A stretch of DNA of 64,000 nucleotides, from NCBI GenBank assembly GCA_019636615.1, contig JAHBXF010000001.1, positions 124,001 through 188,000 of the forward strand. Direction: 5' to 3'. Below, in pieces: positions 36,790 through 45,459 of this stretch. How positions within the stretch are numbered: position 1 is the first letter of the stretch; each line of letters opens with the position of its first letter. Source of the DNA: Phycisphaeraceae bacterium (GTDB taxonomy: Bacteria > Planctomycetota > Phycisphaerae > Phycisphaerales > UBA1924). The notes beneath the pieces were generated by a model that saw only the letters and a program-made list of their open reading frames with translations, searched no databases and was not told where the DNA came from. The translations under genes and the position numbers were made by a program.

Positions 36790-38213
36790 CCGCGCGCGCG
36801 TTGTTCGCCATGATTTCGGCCTGGCTGCTGCTGGCCACCGTCGCGGGCTGCAAGACCGATCAGGCCGGCGACGTGGAGTTGTACCGGCGCGTGAGCGACC
36901 CACCGGGTGCCCTTCCCGTGTTCGAGCCCGGGAGCGTGCTGAGCCTCGAAACTGCTCTGCGCCTCACCGCCGCGCACAACGAGCAGATCGCCCAGCAGGG
37001 CGAGCGCTACATCCAGGCGTTGGCGGATCGGCAGCGCGCGGCCGCCTCGCTCAAACCGACCTTTGATCTCTTCTCGGGCACGACGCTGCGGGAGAACACG
37101 GGCGACGGCATCGTGCAGACGGGTATCGGCGTGGGCGGGCAGTACCGGCTGCTGACCGGGCTGAGCGACCTGCGCCAAGTTGACGCTTCCGACGCGAGAA
37201 TCCGATCGGCGAGGTGGCTGATCCTCGACCTGCGTGAATCGCTCCTGCTGCAGACGGCGCGGGTCTACTACGAAGTGCTCCGTGCAGAGCGTCTGGCCGA
37301 AGTGCTGGCATCATCGGTGGAGGCGCAGCAGGCCCGGCTCGACGACGCCCGAGCCCGCAACGAAGCGGGCTTCACAAGGCCGCTGGATGTCGCTCAGATC
37401 GAGGCACAAGTGTCACGCACGCGCGCGCTTCTGATCGCCGCACGCGGCAACGCGCGAGAGGCCCGCGCCACGCTCGCCCTGCTGACCAGTGCCGAAGTTC
37501 AGGATGCCGCGCTGACCGATGGCTTTGAAACCGCGTCTGATATCCCCGGCCGAGGGGCGCTGCTTGGGCTGGCGCACCGCCACCGCCAGGACCTTCTCGC
37601 GGCACGAGCCCAGGCCGACGCCGCGCGCCTCGAGGTTGACGCGGCCATCGGTCAGTACGCCCCGACATTGAGCGTCAACCTCGAAACGTTCCTCATGCGT
37701 GAACCGGACGATACCCCCGCGTCGATCGCTTCGTTGATCCAACTGCGTGTGCCGATCTTCAGCGCCGGCCGCATCGAGGCCGATATCCGCGCCGCATGGT
37801 CTCGATTCCGCCAGGCCGCGCTGGAGTATCGGCTGCGAGCCCGATCGGCAACGGCGGACGTCGATGGAATCCTGGCGCAGTTCCATGCTTCTCGCGCCAG
37901 GCTCGACGAGTTCGACACGCAGGTGCGGGTGGCACGCGAGACGCTGAACCTGGCCGAGGCCGCGTACCAGGCGGGGCTGGGCACCAACCTTGAGCGGGTC
38001 ACCGCTCAGGACCAGTTGCTGGCCGCGGAACTCGAACGCGTGAGCGAGGGGTATCAACTCAAACTCCTGAGCCTCGCGCTCAGGCGTGCGTGCGGAACCC
38101 TCGCGGCGGAGCAGATCGGCGCCCCCCTGCCCGATACCGAAGAAAGCGAACGCGCCGCCCCCGATGCCCCGCTCATCGAACGGCCCGCCGCCCAGCACAC
38201 GGAGGGCGCATGA
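36786..38213 (+). CDS. TolC-family outer-membrane efflux protein
   Basis: 475 residues. Signal segment with lipobox-like LLATVAGC (Cys about 22). Two TolC/OEP repeats of long amphipathic helices are visible, for example VLSLETALRLTAAHNEQIAQ near residue 52 and the second around ILAQFHASRARLDEFDTQVR. It forms the exit duct of the tripartite pump. Starts overlap on both sides: tetR's stop upstream and the RND permease start downstream. Confidence 0.92.
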   Translation: MTARALFAMISAWLLLATVAGCKTDQAGDVELYRRVSDPPGALPVFEPGSVLSLETALRLTAAHNEQIAQQGERYIQALADRQRAAASLKPTFDLFSGTTLRENTGDGIVQTGIGVGGQYRLLTGLSDLRQVDASDARIRSARWLILDLRESLLLQTARVYYEVLRAERLAEVLASSVEAQQARLDDARARNEAGFTRPLDVAQIEAQVSRTRALLIAARGNAREARATLALLTSAEVQDAALTDGFETASDIPGRGALLGLAHRHRQDLLAARAQADAARLEVDAAIGQYAPTLSVNLETFLMREPDDTPASIASLIQLRVPIFSAGRIEADIRAAWSRFRQAALEYRLRARSATADVDGILAQFHASRARLDEFDTQVRVARETLNLAEAAYQAGLGTNLERVTAQDQLLAAELERVSEGYQLKLLSLALRRACGTLAAEQIGAPLPDTEESERAAPDAPLIERPAAQHTEGA

Positions 38214-41200
38214 AACTTCTGGCCCAAGTCTCTGTCCGGCGGCCGGTCTTTGCGGTGATGATGATCGCCGCGATGGTGGTCGTAGGCCTCGTGGCGTTCC
38301 GCGACCTGGGTGTCGACCGGCTCCCTTCGGTCGATCTGCCCACCGTCAACGTGCGCACCGTGCTGCCCGGCGCATCGCCGGAAGAGGTAGAGTCGCAGGT
38401 CTCGCGGATCATCGAAGAGGCCGTGAACACCATCGAGGGCATCGAGGAACTCCGTTCCATCTCGGGGCAGGGCACGTCGATTGTTCTGGTGACCTTCCGG
38501 CTCGACCGGGACATCGAATCCGCGGCGCAGGACGTGCGAGACCGTGTGGCCTCGGCGGCCAGACGCCTGCCCAACGAGGCCGACCCGCCCGTGGTCTCCA
38601 AGTTTGACAACGACTCTTCCCCCGTGCTCACCCTCGCGCTCAGCGGCGACATGAGCATCCGCGAACTGACCGAGGTGGGCGACAAGATCATCCGGCCGAG
38701 GATCGAACGCTCGCCGGGTGTCGGCCAGGTTTCGATCGTCGGCGGGCTCGAAAGAACCATCAACATCGATGTCTCGGCCGAGCGGCTCGCGGCGTACCGC
38801 ATCCCGGTGACGGCGGTTCGTGATGCGGTTCAGCGTCAGAACGCCGACGTTCCCGGCGGCAACATCACGGGGGTGCTGCGTGAGCAGGTGCTGCGCACGA
38901 TGGGCCGCCTCACGACGCCCGAGCAGTTCGCCGACATCATCGTCGCCATGGTCAACGGGTCGCCCGTGCGTGTGCGAGACCTCGGCGCGGTGTCCGACGG
39001 CACCCGCGAGCAGCGATCCAGCGCACGCCTGAACGGCACCCCGGCCGTGACTCTTGAAGTGCGCCGGCAGTCGGGCGCCAACAGCGTCGCCGTGATCGAG
39101 GGTGTGAAGGCAGAGATCCAGGCCGTGCGCGAGGCATTGCCCCCGGGCGTCACGCTGGAGGTCATCCGCGACCAGTCGGGCTATATCTACGCCGCGCTGC
39201 ACGAGATCAAGGTTCACCTGGTGCTGGGCTCGATCCTGGCCACGCTGGTGGTGCTGGTGTTCATGCGGTCGTGGCGGTCGACCATCATCGCGGGCGTGGC
39301 GATCCCCGCCTCGGTCATCTCGACATTCGCGGTGATGTGGGCGCTCGACTTCACCCTCAACAGCGTGACCATGCTGGCGCTGGTGCTCATGGTGGGCATC
39401 GTGATCGACGACGCGATCGTTGTGCTCGAGAACATCTACCGTCTCGTGGAGGAAGAAGGCCTGAACCCGATGGACGCCGCGCTCAAAGGCACGGGCGAGA
39501 TCGCGCTGGCGGTGCTGGCGACCACGCTCTCGCTCGTCGTCATCTTTGTGCCCGTGTCGTTCATGTCGTCCATCTCGGGCCGCTTCCTCTACCAGTTCGG
39601 TGTCACCGCGGCCGTCGCCGTGCTCGTGAGCCTTCTGGTTTCGTTCACGCTCACCCCCATGATGGCCTCGCGCATGCTCAAGCCGCCGCCCGCCGACGGC
39701 ACAGGCCACACCCGGTCGAGAGCGGGTTTCTACGGCCTGCTCGACCGCGCGTATGTCGGCTCGCTGAGGCTGTGCCTCAATCGCCGCTGGCTCACCATGA
39801 TCGTCGCGGTGATTGTGATGGGCTCGTCGGTTCCGCTCTACAGACTGTTGCCTCAGAACTACCTCCCCAGCAACGTGGACGAGGCCGAGTTCAGTATCAA
39901 CGTCAGCGGCCCGGAGGGCATCTCGTTCGAGGCCTTCGACAACGCGATGCGCGAGGTCGAGGCCCGTGTCGCCGCCCACCCCGCGGTCGTCACCACGCTC
40001 ACCTCCGTGGGCGGTTCGTTCCTCGGGCAGATCAACCGAGGCGACATCTATGTGCGCATCAAGCCCCACGCCGAACGCCTTTTCTCACTCTCCCGGCTCT
40101 GGCAGGAAACCCTCCGCGGCGCGCCCCTCAACGCCCTGCGCGGCAACTACTCGCAGTCGAGCGTCATGCAAGACCTTCGAAGGTCGCTGCGTGACCTTCC
40201 CGATCTTCGGGCCAGCGTCAGGCCCTTCGCCGCGTTCAACATCGGCGGCGGAAACTTCGACGTAGACCTCGCCCTGCGGGGCCCTGAACTGCAGCGGCTC
40301 GCCGAATACACCGAAACACTCCGCCTGCGCGCCCTCGAACTCGGCGGCCTGCCCGACCCAGATACCACGCTCAAACTCGACACCCCCGAGATGCGCGCCA
40401 TCATCGACCGCGACCGCGCCGCCGACCTGGGCGTGGCCGCTCGAGACCTGGGAATCGCGCTGCGCCTGCTCGTGGGCGGTGACGAAGAGATCACCCGCTT
40501 CCGCGATGAATCCGCCAACGAGGAGTACGACGTACAACTCAGGCTCGTGCGGCACGACCGCGCCGACCCGCGAGAACTCCCCCGCCTGCTCGTGCCCGCC
40601 GCAAACACGCCGGGAGGGGTCGCCGAGGTGCGTTCGTTCGCCACCCTCGAGCCCGCTCAGGCCCCGGCTCGCGTCGACCGCCTCGACCGGGTTCGCGCGG
40701 CGAACCTCCGCTCGTCGATCGGCCCCGGTTACGCGCTCGCCGACCGCCTGGGTGCGCTCAGGGCTGAAGTGGACAAACTCAACATGCCGCCCGAGTACAC
40801 CGTGCGCGTGCTCGGACGCGGCCGGGAACTCGAGCGAACGTTCAATGAGTTCATCCTCGCCTTCCTCCTTTCACTCGTCTTCATGTACATGATCCTTGCG
40901 TCGAACTACGAGAGTTACCTGCACCCCTTCACCATCCTGCTCTCCATCCCACTCTCCATCCCGTTCGCCTTCCTCTCGATGTGGGCCATGGGCGAATCGC
41001 TCAACCTCTATTCGGCGCTCGGCATTCTCGTGCTCTTCGGCGTGGTCAAGAAAAACTCCATCCTGCAGGTTGACCACATCAACGCGCTCTCCACGCGCGG
41101 CCTGCCCCTCGAAGAAGCCGTGATTCAAGGCGCCCGCGACCGCCTCAGGCCCATCCTGATGACCACCCTCGCCCTCGTCGGCGGCATGCTCCCCCTGGCC

Positions 41201-41362
41201 CTGGGCACGGGCCCGGGCGCCGAAGAACGCCGCGCCATCGCTGTTGTCGTCATCGGCGGCCAGTTGCTCTCGCTGCTCATCACACTGCTGGTCACCCCGG
41301 TTGCGCACTATGTTCTCAACGCCGCGCGGTTCCGTCGAACCGCCGTTCGTGACGGCGCGTGA
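38210..41362 (+). CDS. RND efflux permease (AcrB/MdtB-type)
   Basis: 1050 residues from ATG 38210, overlapping the tolC stop by 4 nt; the frame upstream to 38090 is part of tolC's 3' end in another phase. About 12 membrane spans and two large periplasmic loops. The fourth span has the proton-relay pair of aspartates: LMVGIVIDDAIVVLENIYRL (about residues 395-414). The N-terminus SVRRPVFAVMMIAAMVVVGL is typical. Proton-driven pump that binds substrates in the periplasm and exports through TolC. A hydrophobic HAE1-type substrate class is likely but not proven. Confidence 0.96.
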   Translation: MKLLAQVSVRRPVFAVMMIAAMVVVGLVAFRDLGVDRLPSVDLPTVNVRTVLPGASPEEVESQVSRIIEEAVNTIEGIEELRSISGQGTSIVLVTFRLDRDIESAAQDVRDRVASAARRLPNEADPPVVSKFDNDSSPVLTLALSGDMSIRELTEVGDKIIRPRIERSPGVGQVSIVGGLERTINIDVSAERLAAYRIPVTAVRDAVQRQNADVPGGNITGVLREQVLRTMGRLTTPEQFADIIVAMVNGSPVRVRDLGAVSDGTREQRSSARLNGTPAVTLEVRRQSGANSVAVIEGVKAEIQAVREALPPGVTLEVIRDQSGYIYAALHEIKVHLVLGSILATLVVLVFMRSWRSTIIAGVAIPASVISTFAVMWALDFTLNSVTMLALVLMVGIVIDDAIVVLENIYRLVEEEGLNPMDAALKGTGEIALAVLATTLSLVVIFVPVSFMSSISGRFLYQFGVTAAVAVLVSLLVSFTLTPMMASRMLKPPPADGTGHTRSRAGFYGLLDRAYVGSLRLCLNRRWLTMIVAVIVMGSSVPLYRLLPQNYLPSNVDEAEFSINVSGPEGISFEAFDNAMREVEARVAAHPAVVTTLTSVGGSFLGQINRGDIYVRIKPHAERLFSLSRLWQETLRGAPLNALRGNYSQSSVMQDLRRSLRDLPDLRASVRPFAAFNIGGGNFDVDLALRGPELQRLAEYTETLRLRALELGGLPDPDTTLKLDTPEMRAIIDRDRAADLGVAARDLGIALRLLVGGDEEITRFRDESANEEYDVQLRLVRHDRADPRELPRLLVPAANTPGGVAEVRSFATLEPAQAPARVDRLDRVRAANLRSSIGPGYALADRLGALRAEVDKLNMPPEYTVRVLGRGRELERTFNEFILAFLLSLVFMYMILASNYESYLHPFTILLSIPLSIPFAFLSMWAMGESLNLYSALGILVLFGVVKKNSILQVDHINALSTRGLPLEEAVIQGARDRLRPILMTTLALVGGMLPLALGTGPGAEERRAIAVVVIGGQLLSLLITLLVTPVAHYVLNAARFRRTAVRDGA

Positions 41363-41484
41363 TGCTCCTTTCCTGTTCATCCGGGCCCTGCAAGCCGATT
41401 GACGCAGAGCCGCCACCCGCGCGGCCCAGGCTGTGAAAGACTCGGCGCCCGCGTCCCGGCCCCTGACGCGTCCATCAATGAAAA

Positions 41485-41506
41485 AACCCGCTCGTACGAG
41501 CGGGTT
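41485..41506. terminator. Bidirectional terminator between RND permease and PEP-CTERM-like gene
   Basis: Perfect 11-bp dyad AACCCGCTCGT/ACGAGCGGGTT. On the minus strand it is followed by TTTTTT-type sequence (the plus strand has AAAAAA just before), so it is a good intrinsic terminator for the minus-strand gene ending at 41537. On the plus strand only three Ts follow. Confidence 0.85.
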
Positions 41507-41536
41507 TGACTCATGCGTTGTGTCATCTGCACGCCG

Positions 41537-42226
41537 TCAGTCGCGTCGGCGGCGGCCCATCGTGCACATCAAACCAAGGCCAGCGAACACGCCAGCCGGA
41601 GCCGGCACCACGACCACCGTGGCCTGCAACCGCCCTTGATTATCCGAGTAATGGCCGGGATAACTCGTCGGGTTGCCAAAGTCGAAGGCGTCGACAAACC
41701 CCAGGTACAACCGTGTTGCCCCGTGGGGAATGTTGAACCGCTGGGGCACACCCGTCGCGTTGTACCCGTCGCCGATGAAAAACGTCTGTGCCAGCAACGG
41801 CCAGAACTCGGTTTCGTTGTTCGAGTTCGTGACGTTCAGCCTTGATGGGGCTGGGTTGCTGGGGCTCGCTGGCCCGAGGAACACCCCTGTCAGAAAGAGC
41901 GTTCGGTTCGCGTGAATGAGGCCGGAAATCCCACCCCATGACAGCACGTCGGTCGTTCCGCTCGCGGAAGTGCCCCCATCACCGCCGTGAAACGCAAACC
42001 CGAAACCCGCGCTGACCGTGCCTGTCACGCTGGTCACCTGAACAACGTTCCCCTGGCCGGCACTCAGCGGAATCAACGGGGGCAGCACACCCCCGCCGCC
42101 GCCGCCCGGATCGGGTGCCACCATGTACCCGGCACCAAAGATATTGGCCCGGCCATCCACTTCCACGACCACGCCGCGGGCCAGCCCTGCGCACGCAACC
42201 ACAGCCACTGCAACAAGCGTTTTCAT
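41537..42226 (-). CDS. Secreted protein with PEP-CTERM-like sorting tail
   Basis: 229 residues from ATG 42226 (AGAGAG just upstream). Signal peptide MKTLVAVAVVACAGLARG. The middle is Gly/Ser/Thr/Asn-rich, all-beta. The tail VVPAPAGVFAGLGLMCTMGR followed by RRRD has the order of PEP-CTERM sorting signals: a proline motif, a short hydrophobic stretch, then a basic cluster. Here the motif is VPAPA rather than VPEP. Tail proteins are exported and processed by exosortase. Function is otherwise unknown. Confidence 0.7.
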   Translation of the reverse strand: MKTLVAVAVVACAGLARGVVVEVDGRANIFGAGYMVAPDPGGGGGGVLPPLIPLSAGQGNVVQVTSVTGTVSAGFGFAFHGGDGGTSASGTTDVLSWGGISGLIHANRTLFLTGVFLGPASPSNPAPSRLNVTNSNNETEFWPLLAQTFFIGDGYNATGVPQRFNIPHGATRLYLGFVDAFDFGNPTSYPGHYSDNQGRLQATVVVVPAPAGVFAGLGLMCTMGRRRRD

Positions 42227-42514
42227 CTCTCTTGCCTCCTCATCCTTTTGCCGCGAAGCCCTTCTGATCACAGAAGGGTCATTGCGGACACGAAGGTATT
42301 TTAGGCGGGCCCGGCCAGCACCATCTGCGATGCGAAAGCGACGCGGCCGCACCGCATGGCGCCCGCGCGGCATCCACTCTCTCGCTCAAATCAGCACCAC
42401 GCAACGCGAATGGCCCAGCACGCTCGCACGCCCATCGTCACTTTTGACGCCAGGTCAGATGATGACGCCGCGCACGACACGCACGCCCCAATGCTCGCCT
42501 CTTTGACGCTGCCA
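42227..42514. other. Intergenic region upstream of the PEP-CTERM-like gene
   Basis: About 290 nt, no gene. It contains the 5' region of the minus-strand gene and ends at the left boundary of the island. Confidence 0.5.
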
Positions 42515-42570
42515 ACTGGCCCCGGTGGGACTCGAACCCACACGCCCGTTGAAAGGCTGCGGATTTTAAG
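42515..42570 (-). repeat. Left direct repeat: truncated tRNA-Leu(TAA) 3' part (attachment-site remnant)
   Basis: 56 bp identical at 55 positions to 44848-44903, the 3' part (anticodon loop, variable and T arms, acceptor 3' strand) of the intact tRNA-Leu. The only difference is C at 42531 for G at 44864. Beyond base 42570 the copies diverge, and the D-arm and 5' acceptor are missing, so this is not a working tRNA. It marks one end of an element integrated at the tRNA 3' end. Confidence 0.93.
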
Positions 42571-42779
42571 GCGGATACACGCCCCTCGGCCCGATGCCTC
42601 GATTCGAGCGAATCAGGCTGGAAATAGGGCGTTTTCGTTCACTTCGCGAGCGTGCGGGCAAGAGGGCGAAAAGACCCGTTTGGACCCCCTCCCGGGTGTA
42701 CGCACACCCGGCGAAGAAGCGATGGGCTGTGGCCCTTCGACGTCCCACATTCATCCGGATGCGACTATGCTCTTCGCCG

Positions 42780-43328
42780 ATGATCTGGGAATCCCATCCT
42801 TGGAAGGTCGATCTCGGGCGTCGCGCCGCGTGGCTTCGGAAGCAACAGAAGGTGCGAAAGTGGCCGGAGTCCGCGCTCGTCCGCGTTGAACAGTGCATCA
42901 TGATTGGGTGCTACTGCGTCCGGAAGTTGGTCGAGGCGAAGAAACTCACGGACCGCGTCTCGAAGCGTCCTGTCCCCCTTGAGTCGTATCCCGCGATCGG
43001 CAAGCCGGTGACGCTGCTGAACTGGCACAAGTTAGACGAGTTGTACGACTTCGAGAAGGGACAGAAACAGCCCCGTCCGCTCGGGTTCCTCTGCAATCAG
43101 TTGATCCACAGTTACGTCTTCGTGTTCGGGTTCAACCATCGCGAGGGGCTGAGTTTTGTCCTTTTCTGTTCGGACCATGTGCGCAACAAGAATCTCTTCA
43201 AGATCTCTGTCCGCGCGCTCGCCAACCTTTTCGACGCCGTCGCCCGCGACGATGTTTGGTCGAGTCACTTCACGCTGAGAGTGGCGCAGGGCGGGACGGT
43301 GAAGGACTACGACGTGAAGAATCGTTAG
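42780..43328 (+). CDS. Unknown island protein
   Basis: 182 residues from ATG 42780 (an ATG at 42759 gives 7 more). Sequence MIWESHPWKVDLGRRAAWLR then alternating charged and aromatic segments; no recognised catalytic motif. The second half is beta-rich (SFVLFCSDHVRNKNLFKISV). Codon choice differs from the chromosomal genes around it. It precedes the AlbA_2 gene by 26 nt, so they may be co-transcribed. Similar small proteins of unknown role travel with mobile or defence loci, but I cannot name a family. Confidence 0.7.
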   Translation: MIWESHPWKVDLGRRAAWLRKQQKVRKWPESALVRVEQCIMIGCYCVRKLVEAKKLTDRVSKRPVPLESYPAIGKPVTLLNWHKLDELYDFEKGQKQPRPLGFLCNQLIHSYVFVFGFNHREGLSFVLFCSDHVRNKNLFKISVRALANLFDAVARDDVWSSHFTLRVAQGGTVKDYDVKNR

Positions 43329-43354
43329 TCCCGTTAGCGATCTCGGGGGCCTGC

Positions 43355-44308
43355 ATGGACGACATGAATCAACCGCTCCGCGAACTCTTCGACAAGATCG
43401 ACGCCGCCGAACTCCGCGCGATGGACGACCGCTGCGAGGAGGAGTCGCTCAATCTCGACTTCAAGCGAATGGATCCGTCCGGCGAACCGTCCGGCGACGA
43501 CAAGAAGAACCTCCGCGAAGCGATCTCCGGGTACGCGAACGCCGCGGGTGGGATCATCCTGTGGGGCGTCGAGTCGAAGGCACCCGAGGATCGCCGCGAC
43601 CGAAGCCGGTTTCACGGTCTGGTACCGGTGAAGGACGGGGACCGCGCCGTGGTGCGCTTCCACGAGTTGACCGCGACCGCGACACAACCGCCGGTGAGCG
43701 GAGTCGTCCACAAGGCGATCCCGGTCGAGGGCGGGTTCGTGGTGAAGACGTTCGTTCCCGCCAGCGAAGGCGGTCCTCACCGGACGAACGAAGAGAAGGG
43801 GCAGTATTTCCGGCGGGACGCGGACGCCTTCCGCCCGATGCAACACCACGAGATCGCGGACATGTTCGGGCGTCGGGCGCGGCCGCGCCTCGAACTGTTC
43901 AGGTCACCCCTTCACCGTCCACGTGGGCAATACAGGGCCGGATGTCTCGCCGAGATCATTGTGGGCATCACGAACGTCGGACGAGGGATCGCGAGGTTCC
44001 CGAGGTTGGTTCTCACTCCCGAAGGCGGCTGCGCCGACACCCACCGGTGGGGGCTGAATGGGAATGGAGGGACCGGGCTTCCTCAAGACGTGGTGCGGGA
44101 GCGATCTCCCGTCATTGCGTTCACGGGTGGGGCTGACAACATCATCCATCCGGGCCAGACGTTGGAGATCACGAAGATCGGGCTTCTGCCGATACCCGGC
44201 GCACCGTTGAACCGATGCACGATCGCGTACACGATCCACGCCGAGGGGGCTTCTGCGGTGAGCGACTCTCTCAACTTCACCGAGCTCGACTTCAACGCGA
44301 TGCCCTGA
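43355..44308 (+). CDS. AlbA_2 (Schlafen-like) domain protein
   Basis: 317 residues from ATG 43355 (a second ATG at 43364). The N-terminal half fits the Schlafen AlbA_2 pattern: an acidic-to-basic segment EESLNLDFKRMDPSG, then KNLREAISGYANAAGGIILW (about residues 55-74) followed by GVESKAPEDRR, and FRRDADAFRPMQHHEI near residue 160. AlbA_2 proteins are putative nucleic-acid-binding regulators or defence/toxin-type RNases; which this is, is unknown. The C-terminal half (about 180-317) is beta-rich and unrecognised. It is island-borne. Confidence 0.8.
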   Translation: MDDMNQPLRELFDKIDAAELRAMDDRCEEESLNLDFKRMDPSGEPSGDDKKNLREAISGYANAAGGIILWGVESKAPEDRRDRSRFHGLVPVKDGDRAVVRFHELTATATQPPVSGVVHKAIPVEGGFVVKTFVPASEGGPHRTNEEKGQYFRRDADAFRPMQHHEIADMFGRRARPRLELFRSPLHRPRGQYRAGCLAEIIVGITNVGRGIARFPRLVLTPEGGCADTHRWGLNGNGGTGLPQDVVRERSPVIAFTGGADNIIHPGQTLEITKIGLLPIPGAPLNRCTIAYTIHAEGASAVSDSLNFTELDFNAMP

Positions 44309-44309
44309 A

Positions 44310-44525
44310 CTACGCCGCCCTGAAGAACCGCCGCCGAACATACCACGCCGCCCCGGGATTCGCAAGGCTCTCGACGTAGACCGCCCGGGGATGGACCTCG
44401 CGGACGAGAACGCGATCGTCGGCCGCCGTGCGAAGAACTGCGTCGATCATCCGACGCGGGAGCCGGACGACGTCGCCCGGACGGAGGTCGGGGCGCTTGC
44501 GTCGAGTTTTGCGGGGGCGAACCAT
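44310..44525 (-). CDS. Possible small basic protein
   Basis: 71 residues from ATG 44525 on the minus strand, convergent with the AlbA_2 gene and 1 nt from its stop. The upstream context reads GGGGGTTC before ATG, a weak ribosome binding site. The sequence is Arg/Val-rich (MVRPRKTRRKRPDLRPGDVV) with a beta-strand pattern suggestive of an SH3-like fold. Coding status is uncertain. Confidence 0.4.
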   Translation of the reverse strand: MVRPRKTRRKRPDLRPGDVVRLPRRMIDAVLRTAADDRVLVREVHPRAVYVESLANPGAAWYVRRRFFRAA

Positions 44526-44847
44526 GAACCCCCGACGCGACAGTTTCCCGCCGCGTCCGAGGATGGAGTCGGCCCCGGGTATCCGAGGCCGGGTAAGGGT
44601 CAGTTCGTGACGCCGGTCATCACGCAGAACGCCTTCTCGCGGGCGAGGGGCGAGTCCGCGCGGATGGGCGCCGCGTTTACCACATCCGCGAGGTGTCCTT
44701 CGAGTTCGGGTGTCCGTGCGTTGACAGTGACGCCGCCAAAGTCGGGCTCAGAAGTCGCGATAGCACTGCTTTTACGCACAGATTGCACTTGGGAAAGACA
44801 GGCCGGCGACTACAGACGAGCAGCAGTCGGTTTCCCGGCTGGTTCCT
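44526..44847. other. Island right-end stretch without a supported gene
   Basis: About 320 nt. Only short frames (for example a 62-residue minus-strand frame at 44600-44788) with no clear start signal; no hairpin of note. It ends at the right direct repeat. Confidence 0.45.
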
Positions 44848-44849
44848 AC

Positions 44850-44934
<85 letters not shown>

Positions 44935-45459
44935 GCGTGCGGGGAGTTTACGGCATCGCCCCACACTGCGCGCGGCCGCAGTCCAACGCTCGCCCCTCGC
45001 TTTCCCACCTCCTGCCCTCAACCGCCCAAGTTCCGCACCCCTTCAGGCCCCTTTCCCATTCCCCTTGGGCAACTCTCGCCCATCCAGATTCCCGATTCCC
45101 GACCCCCTGCGCCCCTTTCCTCGCTCCCGGTCCCCAAGCTTCAGACCTTCTAACACCTTGCCATTCCGGCACTTGGCCCCATGACCATCCAAAATCCTAA
45201 CCATTCTCTTGACACAACCTACCCGATACCGTACATTGTTCGCATGGGCCTCACCACAAAACTCGCCAACCTCCCCTCACCAGTCCTCTCTATAGTCGCC
45301 GCGCCCTGTGCTCTTTTAGTCAGGGCCCCCAAAGTCAAACATCACCAAGCATCACGACAGCCCCGCGTTCACCCCCACCCCCGCCCCCGCACCAAAATCG
45401 TTCGGGGAAAGTGTGGGCGGCCTGAACCCGAGCGGGGCATGTTCGTACCATCTCTGCTC
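44935..45459. other. Pyrimidine-rich spacer and 5' leader
   Basis: About 525 nt between tRNA-Leu and the next gene. 44990-45180 is strongly C/T-rich on the plus strand with few purine runs. A sigma-70-like promoter (45209-45237) starts a leader of about 215 nt. A long in-frame extension of the next gene crosses it but looks untranslated. Confidence 0.5.
45209..45237 (+). promoter_or_regulatory. Sigma-70-type promoter
   Basis: Perfect -35 TTGACA (45209-45214), 17-nt spacer, then TACATT (45232-45237; 4 of 6 to TATAAT). Best promoter seen by eye in the window; it points at the gene starting 45460. Confidence 0.7.

Noticed and set aside
38054..40069. 671-residue open frame on the minus strand
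   Set aside because: Lies entirely antisense to the tolC end and the RND permease. His/Arg/Asp-rich composition is that of a shadow frame in GC-rich DNA.
44600..44788. 62-residue minus-strand frame in the island
   Set aside because: No start signal, no recognisable composition; left in the spacer description.
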